DNA of 44,176 bases from assembly GCF_000687455.2 (NCBI RefSeq), contig NZ_JGVW01000071.1:1-44176 (forward strand). The letters run 5' to 3'. Under the pieces are notes generated by a model, which saw only the letters and a list, made by a program, of their open reading frames with translations, did not search any database and was not told the origin of the DNA. Of the stretch, positions 1 through 9,264 are shown piece after piece. Position numbers and translations under genes: made by a program. This DNA comes from Burkholderia sp. lig30. GTDB taxonomy: Bacteria; Pseudomonadota; Gammaproteobacteria; Burkholderiales; Burkholderiaceae. How positions within the stretch are numbered: position 1 is the first letter of the stretch; every line of letters starts with the position of its first letter.

Positions 1-1186
1 GCGGCGACGCGTCGTCGGCGCGCGCGCGCAGCGCCGCGACGATCGCGTCGCGCGCATCCGGCGCGAGCTGCCCGGCCGGCGCACGCAGCGCGTTGCCGAG
101 GCCGACCGCCAGGTTCCGCAGCCAGCACGCGTAGCCGATGCGGCGGATCGCGCTGCCCTGCATCCGCTCGTCGAATTCCTGCGCGCTCCAGCCGAACAGC
201 TCGACGAGCGTCGCGCGGTCCAGCCCGTGCCGCACGTCGAAGTCGGCCACCGGTGCGGCCTGCGCGAACTTGTTCCACGGACAGACGAGCTGGCAGTCGT
301 CGCAGCCGTACACACGGTTACCGATCATCGGGCGCAGCGGCTCCGGGATGCTGCCTTTCAGCTCGATCGTCAGATACGAGATGCAGCGCCGCGCATCGAC
401 GCGGTACGGCGCGACGATCGCGCCCGTCGGGCACGCGGCGATGCAGCGCGTGCAGCTGCCGCAGTGCGCGCCCGGCGTCTCCGGCGCCGCGCCGGGCGCG
501 GTCTGCGCATCGGTCGGCAGCGGAATGTCGACGTAGATCTCGCCGAGGAAGAACAGCGAACCCGCATCGCGCTGCAGCAGCAGCGTGTGCTTGCCGCGCC
601 AGCCGACGCCCGCCTTCTGCGCGAGCTCGACTTCGAGCACCGGCGCGGAATCGGTGAACACGCGGTAGCCGAATGCGCCGATCTCGCGCTCGATGCGCTC
701 GGCGAGGGTCTGCAGGCGGTTTCGCAACACCTTGTGATAATCGCGGCCGCGCGCGTAGATCGACACGACCGCCGCCTGCGGATCGTCGAGCCGGGCGCGC
801 TCCAGCGCGCGCCAGTCGGGCTGTGGCACGCCATCCGCAGGTGCGCCGGCCGCGAGCGTTTCGCCCGGCAGATAGGCGAGCCGCGCCGAGATCACGCGTC
901 GCGTACCGGCCACAAGTTCGGCCGGGCGCGCGCGTTTCACCCCATGTTTCGCCATATAATCCATCTCGCCGTGGCATCCGGCTTCCAGCCAGGCGGCGAG
1001 CCCCGCTTCGGCATCCGAGAGATCGGTGTCGCTGATGCCGATCGCCCCGAAACCCAATTCGCGCCCCCACGCCTTGATGCGCGCCGCGAGCGCCGCCAGC
1101 GCCGCATCGTCGAGGACGCACGGCGCCATGCCTTCGCGTTGTGTCGAAGGCGTGTCGGTAACGGCGATTTCCGGTAATCGGTTCAT
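1..1186 (-). CDS. queG: Epoxyqueuosine reductase QueG (3' end cut by window edge)
   Basis: QueG reduces epoxyqueuosine to queuosine in tRNA with GUN anticodons, the last step of queuosine synthesis, in the cytoplasm. It uses cobalamin and two [4Fe-4S] clusters. Two ferredoxin-like cysteine clusters are readable on the minus strand: CGSCTRCIAACP (about 440-480) and GCDDCQLVCP (about 275-310). The conserved segment CISYLTIELKG lies between them. The start ATG at 1186 gives MNRLPEIAVT. The frame is open for 395 codons to base 2, so nearly the whole protein is present and only the extreme C-terminus is missing. It is divergent from tsaE, with only 17 bases between the two start codons. Confidence 0.95.
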   Translation of the reverse strand, partial: MNRLPEIAVTDTPSTQREGMAPCVLDDAALAALAARIKAWGRELGFGAIGISDTDLSDAEAGLAAWLEAGCHGEMDYMAKHGVKRARPAELVAGTRRVISARLAYLPGETLAAGAPADGVPQPDWRALERARLDDPQAAVVSIYARGRDYHKVLRNRLQTLAERIEREIGAFGYRVFTDSAPVLEVELAQKAGVGWRGKHTLLLQRDAGSLFFLGEIYVDIPLPTDAQTAPGAAPETPGAHCGSCTRCIAACPTGAIVAPYRVDARRCISYLTIELKGSIPEPLRPMIGNRVYGCDDCQLVCPWNKFAQAAPVADFDVRHGLDRATLVELFGWSAQEFDERMQGSAIRRIGYACWLRNLAVGLGNALRAPAGQLAPDARDAIVAALRARADDASP

Positions 1187-1203
1187 CGCACTATTTTACG
1201 AGA

Positions 1204-1758
1204 ATGCCAGCCACGCCCACTCCTTCTCGCCACGTTCCCACGCTGCCCGCACCGCTCGCGGAACGCGTGATCGCGCTCGCCGACGAAACGGCGACCGATG
1301 CGTTCGGCGAACGCTTCGCGCATGCGCTCGACGCGGCACGCGCCGCGCTGGCCCGCGAGCGCGCGTTCAACGGCTTGCAGATCCAGCTCGTCGGCGACCT
1401 GGGCGCGGGCAAGACCACGCTCGTGCGCGCGATCCTGCGCGGCCTCGGCCACCGCGGCCGCGTGCGCAGCCCGACCTACACGCTCGTCGAGCCGTACGCG
1501 CTCGAACGCAGCGACGGGGAACTCGAGGTCTATCACTTCGATCTGTACCGTTTCAACGATCCGGCCGAGTGGGCCGATGCCGGCTTTCGCGAGTATTTCA
1601 ATTCGAGCGCGATCTGCCTCGTCGAATGGCCGCAACAGGCGGGCACGCTGCTCGGCGTGCCGGATCTCGTCTTCTCGCTCGACGTGGACGGCGACGGCCG
1701 CGCCCTCACCGCCCGCGCGTACAGCGCATCAGGAAAGGCATGTCTCGAAAGATGTTGA
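1204..1758 (+). CDS. tsaE: tRNA threonylcarbamoyladenosine biosynthesis ATPase TsaE
   Basis: TsaE is the P-loop ATPase that supports the TsaB-TsaD complex during t6A37 modification of ANN-decoding tRNAs. The 184-aa product carries Walker A GDLGAGKTT (residues 64-72), the switch segment SPTYTLVEPY (89-98), HFDLYR (111-116) and the conserved EW pair (141-142). The N-terminus is about 25 residues longer than in E. coli TsaE, so the true start could lie slightly downstream. The stop overlaps the amiC start by 19 bases. The tsaE-amiC arrangement is common in proteobacteria and implies co-transcription. Confidence 0.95.
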   Translation: MPATPTPSRHVPTLPAPLAERVIALADETATDAFGERFAHALDAARAALARERAFNGLQIQLVGDLGAGKTTLVRAILRGLGHRGRVRSPTYTLVEPYALERSDGELEVYHFDLYRFNDPAEWADAGFREYFNSSAICLVEWPQQAGTLLGVPDLVFSLDVDGDGRALTARAYSASGKACLERC

Positions 1759-3272
1759 TCAAACCGTTCCGCTCGATCGAATCGGCGGCCACCGCGACGC
1801 ATAACTGGCGGCGCCGGCAGATCCTGTGCGCGGGCGCGTCGACGCTGGTGCTCGGCCTCGCGGTGCCGCGGCTCGCACGCGCGACGTCGGTGCTCGGCGT
1901 GCGCGTGTGGCCGGCGCGCGATTACACGCGCGTGACGATCGAATCGGACCAGCCGCTGCAGAACAATCAACAGCTGCTGCAAGGGCCCGATCGGCTCGTC
2001 GTCGACCTGAACGGGCTCGATCTCGATCAGGCGCTGCGCGATCTCGTGTCGAAGATCGCGCCGAACGATCCGCAGATCCAGTCGGTGCGCGTCGGCCAGT
2101 ATCAGCCGCACGTCGTGCGGATGGTGTTCGACCTGAAGGGCTCGGTGAAGCCGCAGGTGTTCACGCTGCCGCCCGTCGGCACCTACCGTTACCGGCTCGT
2201 GTTCGACCTGTATCCGGCCGTCGCGCCCGATCCGCTGACGGAGCTGATCACGCAGACGGAGCGCAAGGAGCAGCAGTTCAACGAAGCGACGCGCGCGCAG
2301 CAGGTGCAGCCGCCGACGGCGCTCGCCGGCCCGGCCGCGCCACCCGTGCCGGGCGCCGCGGGCGCGGACAACAGCGACGCGTTCTTCCAGCGCTTCGCGC
2401 AGAACGCGCCCGCGCCGCGCAAGCCTGCGGCGGCCGGCAATCCGCCCGCCACGGCCGCGAAGCCCGCGGTCAAGCTGCCGCCCGTCGTCGCGCGCAAGGA
2501 CGACGGCGAAGACGGCGACACCTACGCATTCACCGCGCCGAAGCCCGGCAAGGGCGGCACCGTGCGCCTGCTGACGGTCGCGATCGACCCGGGCCACGGC
2601 GGCGAGGACCCCGGCGCGATCGGCGGCGGCGGCACCTACGAAAAACACGTCGCGCTCGACATCGCGAAGCGGCTGCGCGCGAAGATCGACGCCGCGCCGA
2701 ACATGCGCGCGATGATGACGCGCGACGCCGACTTCTTCGTGCCGCTCAACGTGCGCGTGCAGAAGGCACGCCGGGTCGGCGCCGACCTGTTCGTGTCGAT
2801 CCACGCGGACGCGTTCACGACGCCGGAGGCGCGCGGTTCGTCGGTGTTCGCGCTGTCGGATCACGGCGCGTCGAGTGTCGCGGCCCGCTGGCTCGCGAAC
2901 AAGGAAAACGCGTCGGACCTGATCGGCGGCATCAACATCAAGACGCAGGACGCCGCGGTCACGCGCGCGCTGTTCGACATGTCGACCACCGCGCAGATCC
3001 GCGATTCGCTGCGCTACGGCGACTACGTGCTGAAGGAAGTAGGCGGCATCAACAAGCTGCACAAGGGCTCGGTCGAGCAGGCCGGGTTCGCGGTGCTGAA
3101 AGCGCCCGACATCCCGTCGATCCTCGTCGAGACGGCGTTCATCAGCAACCCGGAGGAGGAGCGCAAGCTCAACGACGACAGCTATCGCGACCAGATGGCC
3201 GACGCGATCTTCCGCGGCATCAAGCGCTATTTCTCGGCGAACCCGCCGCTCGCGAAGAACCGCATGGCGTGA
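1740..3272 (+). CDS. amiC: N-acetylmuramoyl-L-alanine amidase AmiC (Tat-exported)
   Basis: This periplasmic zinc amidase cleaves septal peptidoglycan between MurNAc and L-Ala for daughter-cell separation. The 510-aa product has a twin-arginine signal (RRR at 24-26, hydrophobic stretch, ARA near 48). An AMIN targeting domain follows (about 51-155), then a Pro/Ala-rich linker (about 160-270), then an Amidase_3 domain. Zinc ligands and the catalytic Glu are visible as H286 in DPGHGG, E301, H355 in SIHADAF and E464 in VETAFISN. The ATG at 1740 was chosen because AGGAAAGG sits just upstream. An upstream in-frame extension exists but has only shadow composition. Translation probably couples to tsaE. 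Confidence 0.94.
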   Translation: MSRKMLIKPFRSIESAATATHNWRRRQILCAGASTLVLGLAVPRLARATSVLGVRVWPARDYTRVTIESDQPLQNNQQLLQGPDRLVVDLNGLDLDQALRDLVSKIAPNDPQIQSVRVGQYQPHVVRMVFDLKGSVKPQVFTLPPVGTYRYRLVFDLYPAVAPDPLTELITQTERKEQQFNEATRAQQVQPPTALAGPAAPPVPGAAGADNSDAFFQRFAQNAPAPRKPAAAGNPPATAAKPAVKLPPVVARKDDGEDGDTYAFTAPKPGKGGTVRLLTVAIDPGHGGEDPGAIGGGGTYEKHVALDIAKRLRAKIDAAPNMRAMMTRDADFFVPLNVRVQKARRVGADLFVSIHADAFTTPEARGSSVFALSDHGASSVAARWLANKENASDLIGGINIKTQDAAVTRALFDMSTTAQIRDSLRYGDYVLKEVGGINKLHKGSVEQAGFAVLKAPDIPSILVETAFISNPEEERKLNDDSYRDQMADAIFRGIKRYFSANPPLAKNRMA

Positions 3273-3283
3273 CGCGCGGCGGC

Positions 3284-3313
3284 CCCGATCCGCGCATCGC
3301 CGCGCGGATCGGG
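3284..3313. terminator. Perfect 12-bp hairpin between convergent amiC and EamA genes
   Basis: CCCGATCCGCGC (3284-3295) and GCGCGGATCGGG (3302-3313) pair perfectly around a six-base loop. The hairpin fills the 42-bp gap between two convergent genes. There is no T-run, so it is a bidirectional terminator-like or transcript-end-protecting hairpin by inference. Confidence 0.6.
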
Positions 3314-3314
3314 A

Positions 3315-4196
3315 TCACGACGCCGATGCGAAGCGCCGCATCAGCCTGCCGCCGAGTATGTTGACGGCAAGCCCGCCCATCACGAGCGCCGCGCCGGCCA
3401 GTTGCGCGCGCGTCAGATGCTCGTCGAGCAGCAGCGACGACGACGCCAGCCCGACGATCGGCACCAGCAGCGAAAACTGCGCGACCTGCGCGGCCGGATA
3501 GCGTGACAGCAGGCGGCTCCACAGGCCGTAGCCGAGCAGCGTCGCGACGAACGCGAGATAGACGACCGCGAACACCGACGCGCCCGTCAGCGCGCCGAGC
3601 GCGCTCGCGATGCGCTGCGGCCCTTCGAACCACAGCGACAGCAGCAGGAACGGCACCGGCGGCACGAGGCTCGCCCACACGACGAGCGACACCAGATCGG
3701 CCTGACCGACCTTCTTCGTCAGGATGTTGCCGAGCGCCCACATCGCGGCCGCGCAGAGGGTGAGCAGGAAGCCGGCCAGCGTCATCGCGCGCCCGCCCTG
3801 CGCCGCGATCACGACGAGCCCGGTCGCGGCGATCGCGAGGCCGACGAGGTTCTGCACGCGCAGCCGCTCGCCGAGAAACGCCATCGCGAACACCAGCGTG
3901 AAGAACGCCTGCGACTGCAGCACGAGCGACGCGAGCCCCGCCGGCATCCCGACGTACATCCCGGTAAACAGGAAAACGAACTGGCCGAGCTGGATCGTCG
4001 CCCCGTACAGCACCAGAAGCCGCCAGGAGATCCGCGGACGGCGCACGAAGAACACGGCCGGGACCGCCGCGAGGATGAAGCGCAACGCGCCGAGCAGCAT
4101 CGGCGGCATGCCGTGCAGGCCAACCTTGATCACGACGAAGTTCACGCCCCACGCGAGGATCACCACCAGCGCCAGCAGCAAGTCCTTCGGGGCCAT
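3315..4196 (-). CDS. EamA/DMT-family small-molecule exporter
   Basis: This is an inner-membrane permease of the drug/metabolite transporter superfamily. The 293-aa product consists of ten hydrophobic segments in two EamA repeats. It begins MAPKDLLLALVVILAWGVNF, with the typical W-G-x-N-F signature in helix 1. The second repeat starts near residue 145 with AAAMWALGNILTKKVG. Length and pattern resemble O-acetylserine/cysteine exporter (YdeD-like) members, but the substrate cannot be read from sequence. It is transcribed away from the pirin gene and ends at a shared hairpin with amiC. Confidence 0.88.
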   Translation of the reverse strand: MAPKDLLLALVVILAWGVNFVVIKVGLHGMPPMLLGALRFILAAVPAVFFVRRPRISWRLLVLYGATIQLGQFVFLFTGMYVGMPAGLASLVLQSQAFFTLVFAMAFLGERLRVQNLVGLAIAATGLVVIAAQGGRAMTLAGFLLTLCAAAMWALGNILTKKVGQADLVSLVVWASLVPPVPFLLLSLWFEGPQRIASALGALTGASVFAVVYLAFVATLLGYGLWSRLLSRYPAAQVAQFSLLVPIVGLASSSLLLDEHLTRAQLAGAALVMGGLAVNILGGRLMRRFASAS

Positions 4197-4371
4197 CTTC
4201 GTCTCCCTGGTTCGTTGTCTCGAGATCGGGCAGTCTACCGGGGAATGGCGGGCGTTTCAGAAATCCGCGCGGGCGGCATGGAATCCCGGCGCGCGACGCG
4301 GCACCGGCGCCAGTACAATGAGCCGCACCCTGGCCGCATTCAGCCGCCCCGCATCCGACAGGAGACTCGCG

Positions 4372-5253
4372 ATGTCCGTCGCCATCAAAGCCCTGCTGAA
4401 GCCGCACCTGCGCGACATCGGCAACCTCCAGGTCCGCCGCACGCTGCCCGCGATGGCGGCCCGCCTCGTCGGTCCGTTCATCTTCTTCGATCACATGGGG
4501 CCGGCTGCGCTGCCCGCCGGCACCGGCCTCGACGTGCGCCCGCACCCGCACATCGGGCTCGCCACCGTCACCTATCTGTTCGAGGGCGCGATCCTGCACC
4601 GCGACAGCCTCGGCTCGCTGCAGGAGATCGTGCCCGGCGACGTCAACTGGATGACGGCCGGGCGCGGCATCGTCCATTCCGAGCGCACCCCGGCCGCGCT
4701 GCGCGAGCGCGGCCACACCGTCCACGGCATCCAGACCTGGGTCGCGCTGCCGCTCGCGCACGAGACCGACGCGCCGTCGTTCGAGCACCACGCCGCGGCC
4801 ACGTTGCCGAAGCTGACCGAAGGCGGCGTATCGCTGACCGTGATCGCCGGCGATGCGTTCGGGCTGCGCTCGCCCGTCACGACCTTCTCGCGCACGCTGT
4901 ACGTCGCCGCCGAATTCGCGGCCGGCAGCCGCCTCGTGCTCGACGCGGAGCACGAGGAGCGCGCGGTCTATCTGGTCGAAGGCACGCTGTCGATCGACGG
5001 CACACCGCTCGACGCGACGCAGATGGCGGTGCTCGCGCCCGGCGTCGCGGTCACGCTGGCGAGCGAAACCGGCGCGCGCGCGATGCTGCTCGGCGGCGCG
5101 ACGCTCGACGGCGAACGCTTCATCGAATGGAACTTCGTCGCGAGCAGCCGCGACGCGATCGAGCGCGCCAAACAGGCGTGGACGCTGCAGGAAATGGGCC
5201 AGGTGCCCGGCGAAACCGAATGGGTGCCGCTGCCCGAACGCAAGCCGCGTTGA
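4372..5253 (+). CDS. Pirin family protein (bicupin)
   Basis: Pirins are metal-binding bicupins. Some have quercetinase activity and others modulate regulators or metabolic enzymes. The 293-aa product shows the N-terminal pirin pattern: FDHMGP (about 39-44), then HPHIGLATVTYLFEG with the metal-binding HPH, and later MTAGRGIVHSE carrying the remaining His and Glu ligands. A second cupin-like half includes the segment ERAVYLVEG. The ATG at 4372 follows an AGGAG at 4360-4364. An upstream open extension in this frame is antisense to the EamA gene and was rejected. The physiological substrate is unknown. Confidence 0.9.
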   Translation: MSVAIKALLKPHLRDIGNLQVRRTLPAMAARLVGPFIFFDHMGPAALPAGTGLDVRPHPHIGLATVTYLFEGAILHRDSLGSLQEIVPGDVNWMTAGRGIVHSERTPAALRERGHTVHGIQTWVALPLAHETDAPSFEHHAAATLPKLTEGGVSLTVIAGDAFGLRSPVTTFSRTLYVAAEFAAGSRLVLDAEHEERAVYLVEGTLSIDGTPLDATQMAVLAPGVAVTLASETGARAMLLGGATLDGERFIEWNFVASSRDAIERAKQAWTLQEMGQVPGETEWVPLPERKPR

Positions 5254-5304
5254 AAAACGACGATCCGTCCCCATCCTGACGACATTCGAACCCAAGAGAA
5301 CGCC

Positions 5305-6153
5305 ATGGACACCACGCTTGCCACTTTCGAGAAAGACGTCATCGAGGCGTCACTGGACCTGCCCGTGCTGGTCGACTTCTGGGCGCCGTGGTGCGGCCCC
5401 TGCAAGACGCTCGGCCCGTTGCTGGAGAAGCTCGAAAGCGATTACGCGGGCCGCTGGAAGCTCGTCAAGGTCAACGTCGACGAGAACCAGGAGCTGGCCG
5501 CCCACTTCCAGACGCGCAGCATTCCGCACGTGATCGCGTTTGCCGACGGGCGCCCGGTCGACCAGTTCGTCGGCGTGCTGCCCGAAGGCCAGTTGCGCGC
5601 GTTCCTCGACCGGCTGCTGCCCGCGCCCGAGGAAGCCGAGCGGCGCGCCGCGCAGTTCGCGCTGGAGCAGGCGCGCGTCGACGACGCGCTCGAACACCTG
5701 CAGGCCGCGCTCGCGCTGAACCCCGGCTACGACATGGCCCGGCTCGACCTGATCGAGCTGCTGCTCGCGCACAACCACGTCGACGCCGCGCGCGACGAGG
5801 CGGCGCGCCTGTCTGCGCAGACGACGCAAAGCGGCGATCCGCGCTACCAGGCGATCGTGACCCGTTTCGAGGCGCTCGACGCGACCGCCGACCTGCCGCC
5901 GACGGACGCGCTCGAGGCGCGCATCGCCGACAATCCCGCCGACCTCGACGCGCGCTTCGACCTCGCGCAGAGCCTGATCGCGCGGCGCGCTTACGAAGGG
6001 GCGCTCGAGCAGCTGCTGGAGATCGTCAAGCGCGACCGCGCGTTCGGCGACGACCTCGGCCGCAAGACGATGATCTCGGTGTTCGAACTGGCCGGCGACC
6101 GCCCGGAGCTGGTGTCCGCCTGGCGGCGCAAGCTTGGCATGGCGCTTCACTGA
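5305..6153 (+). CDS. cnoX: Thioredoxin-TPR chaperedoxin (CnoX/YbbN type)
   Basis: The 282-aa product has an N-terminal thioredoxin fold with active site WCGPC (C30, C33), followed by TPR-like helical repeats from about residue 110 to the end. That architecture is CnoX/YbbN, a holdase that protects GroEL/DnaK clients during hypochlorous-acid stress. E. coli CnoX lacks a complete CxxC, whereas this one keeps a full CGPC, so thiol-disulfide activity is expected (inference). The start ATG at 5305 lies 51 bases after the pirin stop, on the same strand. It may be annotated elsewhere simply as thioredoxin, but the length and TPR tail argue against plain TrxA. Confidence 0.88.
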   Translation: MDTTLATFEKDVIEASLDLPVLVDFWAPWCGPCKTLGPLLEKLESDYAGRWKLVKVNVDENQELAAHFQTRSIPHVIAFADGRPVDQFVGVLPEGQLRAFLDRLLPAPEEAERRAAQFALEQARVDDALEHLQAALALNPGYDMARLDLIELLLAHNHVDAARDEAARLSAQTTQSGDPRYQAIVTRFEALDATADLPPTDALEARIADNPADLDARFDLAQSLIARRAYEGALEQLLEIVKRDRAFGDDLGRKTMISVFELAGDRPELVSAWRRKLGMALH

Positions 6154-6166
6154 CCGGCGCGGCGCC

Positions 6167-6181
6167 CGGAGGAAGCCTCCG
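6167..6181. terminator. Short GC hairpin between convergent cnoX and tcdA
   Basis: CGGAGG (6167-6172), loop AAG and CCTCCG (6176-6181) form a perfect six-bp stem just after the cnoX stop. There is no T-run. It is a weak terminator candidate in the 112-bp convergent gap, which otherwise shows nothing. Confidence 0.3.
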
Positions 6182-6265
6182 TCGGGGACGACCGGCGGCG
6201 CACGTTCGCAGCGCCGCCATTGGCGTGTATTGACGCGGGCAGGCCCGGGATGCGCGTGGCGGCGA

Positions 6266-7120
6266 TCAGCCGGCCGCGCGCGCCGCGATCGCCCGCAGCG
6301 CATGCGCGGCGGCCGCGAAGCCGAAGCTCGCCGTCACGCACACGCTCGAGCCGAAGCCGGCGCAGTTGAGGCCGGCGACGTGCGCGGCGGCGGACGGCTC
6401 CTCGCCGTCCTCGATATCGCAGGCGGCCGCTTCCGGGTAGATCAGCGGCTCGTCCGAGTAGACCGCGGCGACCTTGAAGCGCGCCTTCGGCCCGCGCGGA
6501 AAGCCGTGCAGCTTGCGCAGCTGCGCGCGTACCTTCGACAGCAGCGGATCCTGGATCGTCAGCGCGAGATCGTCGATTCGGATGCGCGTCGGATCGAGCT
6601 GGCCGCCCGCGCCGCCCACCGTGACGAGCGGCTGGCCGTGCTCGACGCACCAGGCGATCAGCGCGACCTTGGTGCGTACGCTGTCGATCGCGTCGATCAC
6701 GTAGTCGAAGCCGCCGCCGAACAGTGCGTCGAAATTGTCCGGTTCCGCGAAATCCTCGACCCGGTTCACGCGGCAGGCGGGATCGATGAGCGCGATGCGC
6801 TCGGCCATCGCATCGACCTTCGGCTTGCCGTAATTGCCGTCGTGCGCGTGGATCTGCCGGTTCGTGTTGCTTTCGGCAACATTGTCGAGGTCGATCAGCG
6901 TCAGCTCGCCCACCGCGCTGCGCGCGAGCGCCTCCGCCGTCCACGAGCCGACGCCGCCGATCCCGACCACCGCGACGCGCGCGCGCTCGAACGCGGCAAG
7001 CGCGGGCGCCCCGTACAGGCGGGCGATGCCGCCGAAACGCCGGGCGCGATCCACGTCAAACTGATTCGATGGGCTCGGAGTAAGATCGGGACTCATCGAG
7101 GTAGCGTCGGTGGCGGACAT
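6266..7120 (-). CDS. tcdA: tRNA threonylcarbamoyladenosine dehydratase TcdA (CsdL)
   Basis: TcdA is an E1-like ATP-dependent enzyme that cyclises t6A37 to ct6A in tRNA. The 284-aa product has the ThiF/MoeB nucleotide-binding motif [10 protein letters not shown] (51-60), then LIDLDNV with the acidic adenylation residues, SNTNRQ, and later [12 protein letters not shown] near the C-terminus, as in the CsdL family. It lacks the C-terminal zinc and rhodanese parts of MoeB/Uba4 types. Upstream it faces pdxH divergently across 128 bases. It acts downstream of the t6A pathway that includes tsaE and the Sua5 gene found elsewhere in this window. Confidence 0.93.
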   Translation of the reverse strand: MSATDATSMSPDLTPSPSNQFDVDRARRFGGIARLYGAPALAAFERARVAVVGIGGVGSWTAEALARSAVGELTLIDLDNVAESNTNRQIHAHDGNYGKPKVDAMAERIALIDPACRVNRVEDFAEPDNFDALFGGGFDYVIDAIDSVRTKVALIAWCVEHGQPLVTVGGAGGQLDPTRIRIDDLALTIQDPLLSKVRAQLRKLHGFPRGPKARFKVAAVYSDEPLIYPEAAACDIEDGEEPSAAAHVAGLNCAGFGSSVCVTASFGFAAAAHALRAIAARAAG

Positions 7121-7215
7121 GGCGGCAAGAAAAACGAAAGTCGTACAGCCCTCTATTCTGCCTGATCGCCGCCCGCCTCACGCACCGATGCCACACACGA
7201 TTCTTCCTCCTTCGC

Positions 7216-7221
7216 TATACT
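7216..7221 (+). promoter_or_regulatory. Putative -10 element ahead of pdxH
   Basis: TATACT (7216-7221) lies 28 bases upstream of the pdxH ATG in an AT-richer stretch of the tcdA/pdxH divergent region. No convincing -35 is seen 17 bases upstream, so this is a weak single-hexamer call. Confidence 0.35.
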
Positions 7222-7248
7222 CAATCCAGATTGAAGCGTTCGCATAAC

Positions 7249-7893
7249 ATGACGACACTTGCCGATCTCCGCATCAACTACTCCCGCGCTTCGCTCGACG
7301 AAGCCGAGGCCGCCCCGTCCCCCTTCGCCCAGTTCGACCGCTGGTTCAAGGAGGCGCTCGCCGCCAAGCTGCCCGAACCGAACACGATGACGCTCGCGAC
7401 CGTCGGCGACGACGGCCGTCCGTCCGCGCGCATCGTGCTGATCAAGGCCGTCGACGACCGCGGCTTCGTGTTCTTCACGAACTACGAAAGCCGCAAGGGT
7501 CGCGATCTCGACGCGAATCCGCACGCCGCGCTGCTCTTCTACTGGATCGAGCTGGAGCGCCAGGTACGTATCGAGGGCCACATCGAGAAAACGACCGACG
7601 AGGAAAGCGACCGCTATTTCGCGTCGCGCCCGCTCGGCTCGCGGATCGGCGCGTGGGCGTCCGAGCAGAGCACGGTGATCGACAGCCGCGCGACGCTCGA
7701 GGCGCGCGAAAAGGACGTCAGCGCGCGGTTCGGCGACAACCCGCCGCGCCCGCCGCACTGGGGCGGTTACCGCCTCGTGCCCGACTCGCTCGAATTCTGG
7801 CAGGGCCGCCCGTCGCGGCTGCACGACAGGCTGCTCTATACGCGCGACGACACCGCGCCGCACGGCTGGACGATCTCCCGGCTCTCGCCCTGA
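7249..7893 (+). CDS. pdxH: Pyridoxamine/pyridoxine 5'-phosphate oxidase PdxH
   Basis: PdxH is an FMN-dependent oxidase that converts PNP or PMP to pyridoxal 5'-phosphate in the cytoplasm. The 214-aa length is standard. Visible motifs are the FMN-binding segment [19 protein letters not shown], then [15 protein letters not shown], and the C-terminal [13 protein letters not shown] substrate/FMN loop. The ATG at 7249 ([13 protein letters not shown]) is preferred over an in-frame start at 7231 because family members begin at this point. The PLP it makes is needed by KynU, encoded further along. Confidence 0.95.
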   Translation: MTTLADLRINYSRASLDEAEAAPSPFAQFDRWFKEALAAKLPEPNTMTLATVGDDGRPSARIVLIKAVDDRGFVFFTNYESRKGRDLDANPHAALLFYWIELERQVRIEGHIEKTTDEESDRYFASRPLGSRIGAWASEQSTVIDSRATLEAREKDVSARFGDNPPRPPHWGGYRLVPDSLEFWQGRPSRLHDRLLYTRDDTAPHGWTISRLSP

Positions 7894-7946
7894 TCGCCGC
7901 CGTTCCGTTCCACCCCGCGCGCCATACGCATTTCGTGTTGCATCCG

Positions 7947-7971
7947 GGCGCCCGCCTCGCAAGCGGGCGCC
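7947..7971. terminator. Strong GC hairpin between pdxH and cfa
   Basis: GGCGCCCGC (7947-7955) and GCGGGCGCC (7963-7971) pair perfectly around a seven-base loop, 50 bases before the cfa start. No T-run follows. It could end pdxH transcripts or sit in the cfa leader as an attenuating or protective structure. Confidence 0.5.
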
Positions 7972-8020
7972 GGTCAGGAATCCTGGCTGTATTCGTTTCA
8001 ACGAACGACGGAGACTCCAA

Positions 8021-9241
8021 ATGTTCTGGGAAAAGAAACTGGCACAGTGGGTGAACGACGTGCGGGCAAAAGCGAACGTGCCGGCACGGCTCGTGTTGTG
8101 GAACGGCGATCAACTCGATTTCGGCACGTTCGCGGCGCCACAGGTGACGCTGAAGGTCAACACGGCGGCCGCGCTGCCGCTGCTGCTCGAACCGAGCCTC
8201 GACAATCTCGGCGAGGCATACGTGAAGGGCAAGATCGACATCGAGGGCAAGCTCTCGGACATCATCAACGTCAGCTACTCGCTTGCGCGCAGCACGATGA
8301 CGAGCGCGGGCAAGCTCGCCCGCGTGCGGCGCTACTTCACGCACACGAAGAGCTCGGACAAGAAGGCGATCCAGTACCACTACGACGTCTCGAACGACTT
8401 CTACCGGCTCTGGCTCGACGAGAACATGGTCTATTCGTGCGCGTACTTCGAACGCGGCGACGAAGACCTCGCCACCGCGCAGGTCAAGAAGATCGACCAC
8501 ATCCTGACCAAGATCCAGCTCGAGCCGGGCCAGCGCCTGCTCGACATCGGCTGCGGCTGGGGCGCGCTCGTGCTGCGCGCCGCGGGAAAATTCGGCGCGC
8601 GCTGCGTCGGCGTGACGCTGTCGCAGAACCAGTTCGACCTCGCGACCGAGCGCGTGAGGGCGGCCGGCCTGCAGGACCAGATCGAGATCCGGCTGCAGGA
8701 CTACCGCGACGTGCAGGGCCAGTTCGACCGCATCACGAGCGTCGGGATGTTCGAGCACGTCGGCCGCAAGAACCTGCCGCTCTATTTCGCGCGCATCCGC
8801 GAGCTGCTCGCCGACAACGGCGTCGCGTTGAACCACGGCATCACGTCGACCGACGCGGAAAGCGGCGAGACGGCACTCGGCGGCGGCGAGTTCATCGACC
8901 GTTACGTGTTCCCGGACGGCGAGCTGCCGCACATCAGCCTCGCGCTCGAAGCCGCGCAGCGCGGCGGGCTCGAGGCGGTTGACGTCGAAAGCCTGCGGCG
9001 GCACTATGCGCGCACGCTCGACATCTGGACCGAAAACTTCGAGGCGACCGCCGAAGCGGCCAGAAAGCTCGTCGACGACGAAAAATTCCGCATCTGGCGC
9101 GTGTATCTGGCCGGCTGCGCATTTGCGTTCGAGCACGACGACGTGTCGATCTATCAGATCGTGTGCCGCAAGGCCGGGCGCAGCGCGACGACGCTGTCGT
9201 GGTCGCGGCGCTACATGTACGAACACGCGCTGCCGCGCTAG
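8021..9241 (+). CDS. cfa: Cyclopropane-fatty-acyl-phospholipid synthase
   Basis: This SAM-dependent enzyme cyclopropanates unsaturated acyl chains of membrane phospholipids, typically in stationary phase or acid stress. The 406-aa product has the N-terminal lipid-interacting domain (about 1-110), the conserved IQYHYDVSNDFY block, and the SAM-binding DIGCGWG (175-181). Further family blocks are GMFEHVG and the C-terminal YMYEHALPR. GGAG at about 8010 precedes the ATG by a normal distance. The only gene upstream on this strand is pdxH, with a strong hairpin between, so cfa probably has its own promoter. Confidence 0.94.
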   Translation: MFWEKKLAQWVNDVRAKANVPARLVLWNGDQLDFGTFAAPQVTLKVNTAAALPLLLEPSLDNLGEAYVKGKIDIEGKLSDIINVSYSLARSTMTSAGKLARVRRYFTHTKSSDKKAIQYHYDVSNDFYRLWLDENMVYSCAYFERGDEDLATAQVKKIDHILTKIQLEPGQRLLDIGCGWGALVLRAAGKFGARCVGVTLSQNQFDLATERVRAAGLQDQIEIRLQDYRDVQGQFDRITSVGMFEHVGRKNLPLYFARIRELLADNGVALNHGITSTDAESGETALGGGEFIDRYVFPDGELPHISLALEAAQRGGLEAVDVESLRRHYARTLDIWTENFEATAEAARKLVDDEKFRIWRVYLAGCAFAFEHDDVSIYQIVCRKAGRSATTLSWSRRYMYEHALPR

Positions 9242-9264
9242 GCGGCGCCTCGAGCACGGCAGAG

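Noticed and set aside
1533..3062. Long minus-strand frame across tsaE and amiC
   Set aside because: Compositional shadow rich in Arg, Ala and Val, with no recognisable family, opposite two genes with clear catalytic motifs.
5305..6153. Plain thioredoxin TrxA
   Set aside because: The protein is 282 aa with a TPR-like tail, against about 108 aa for TrxA.
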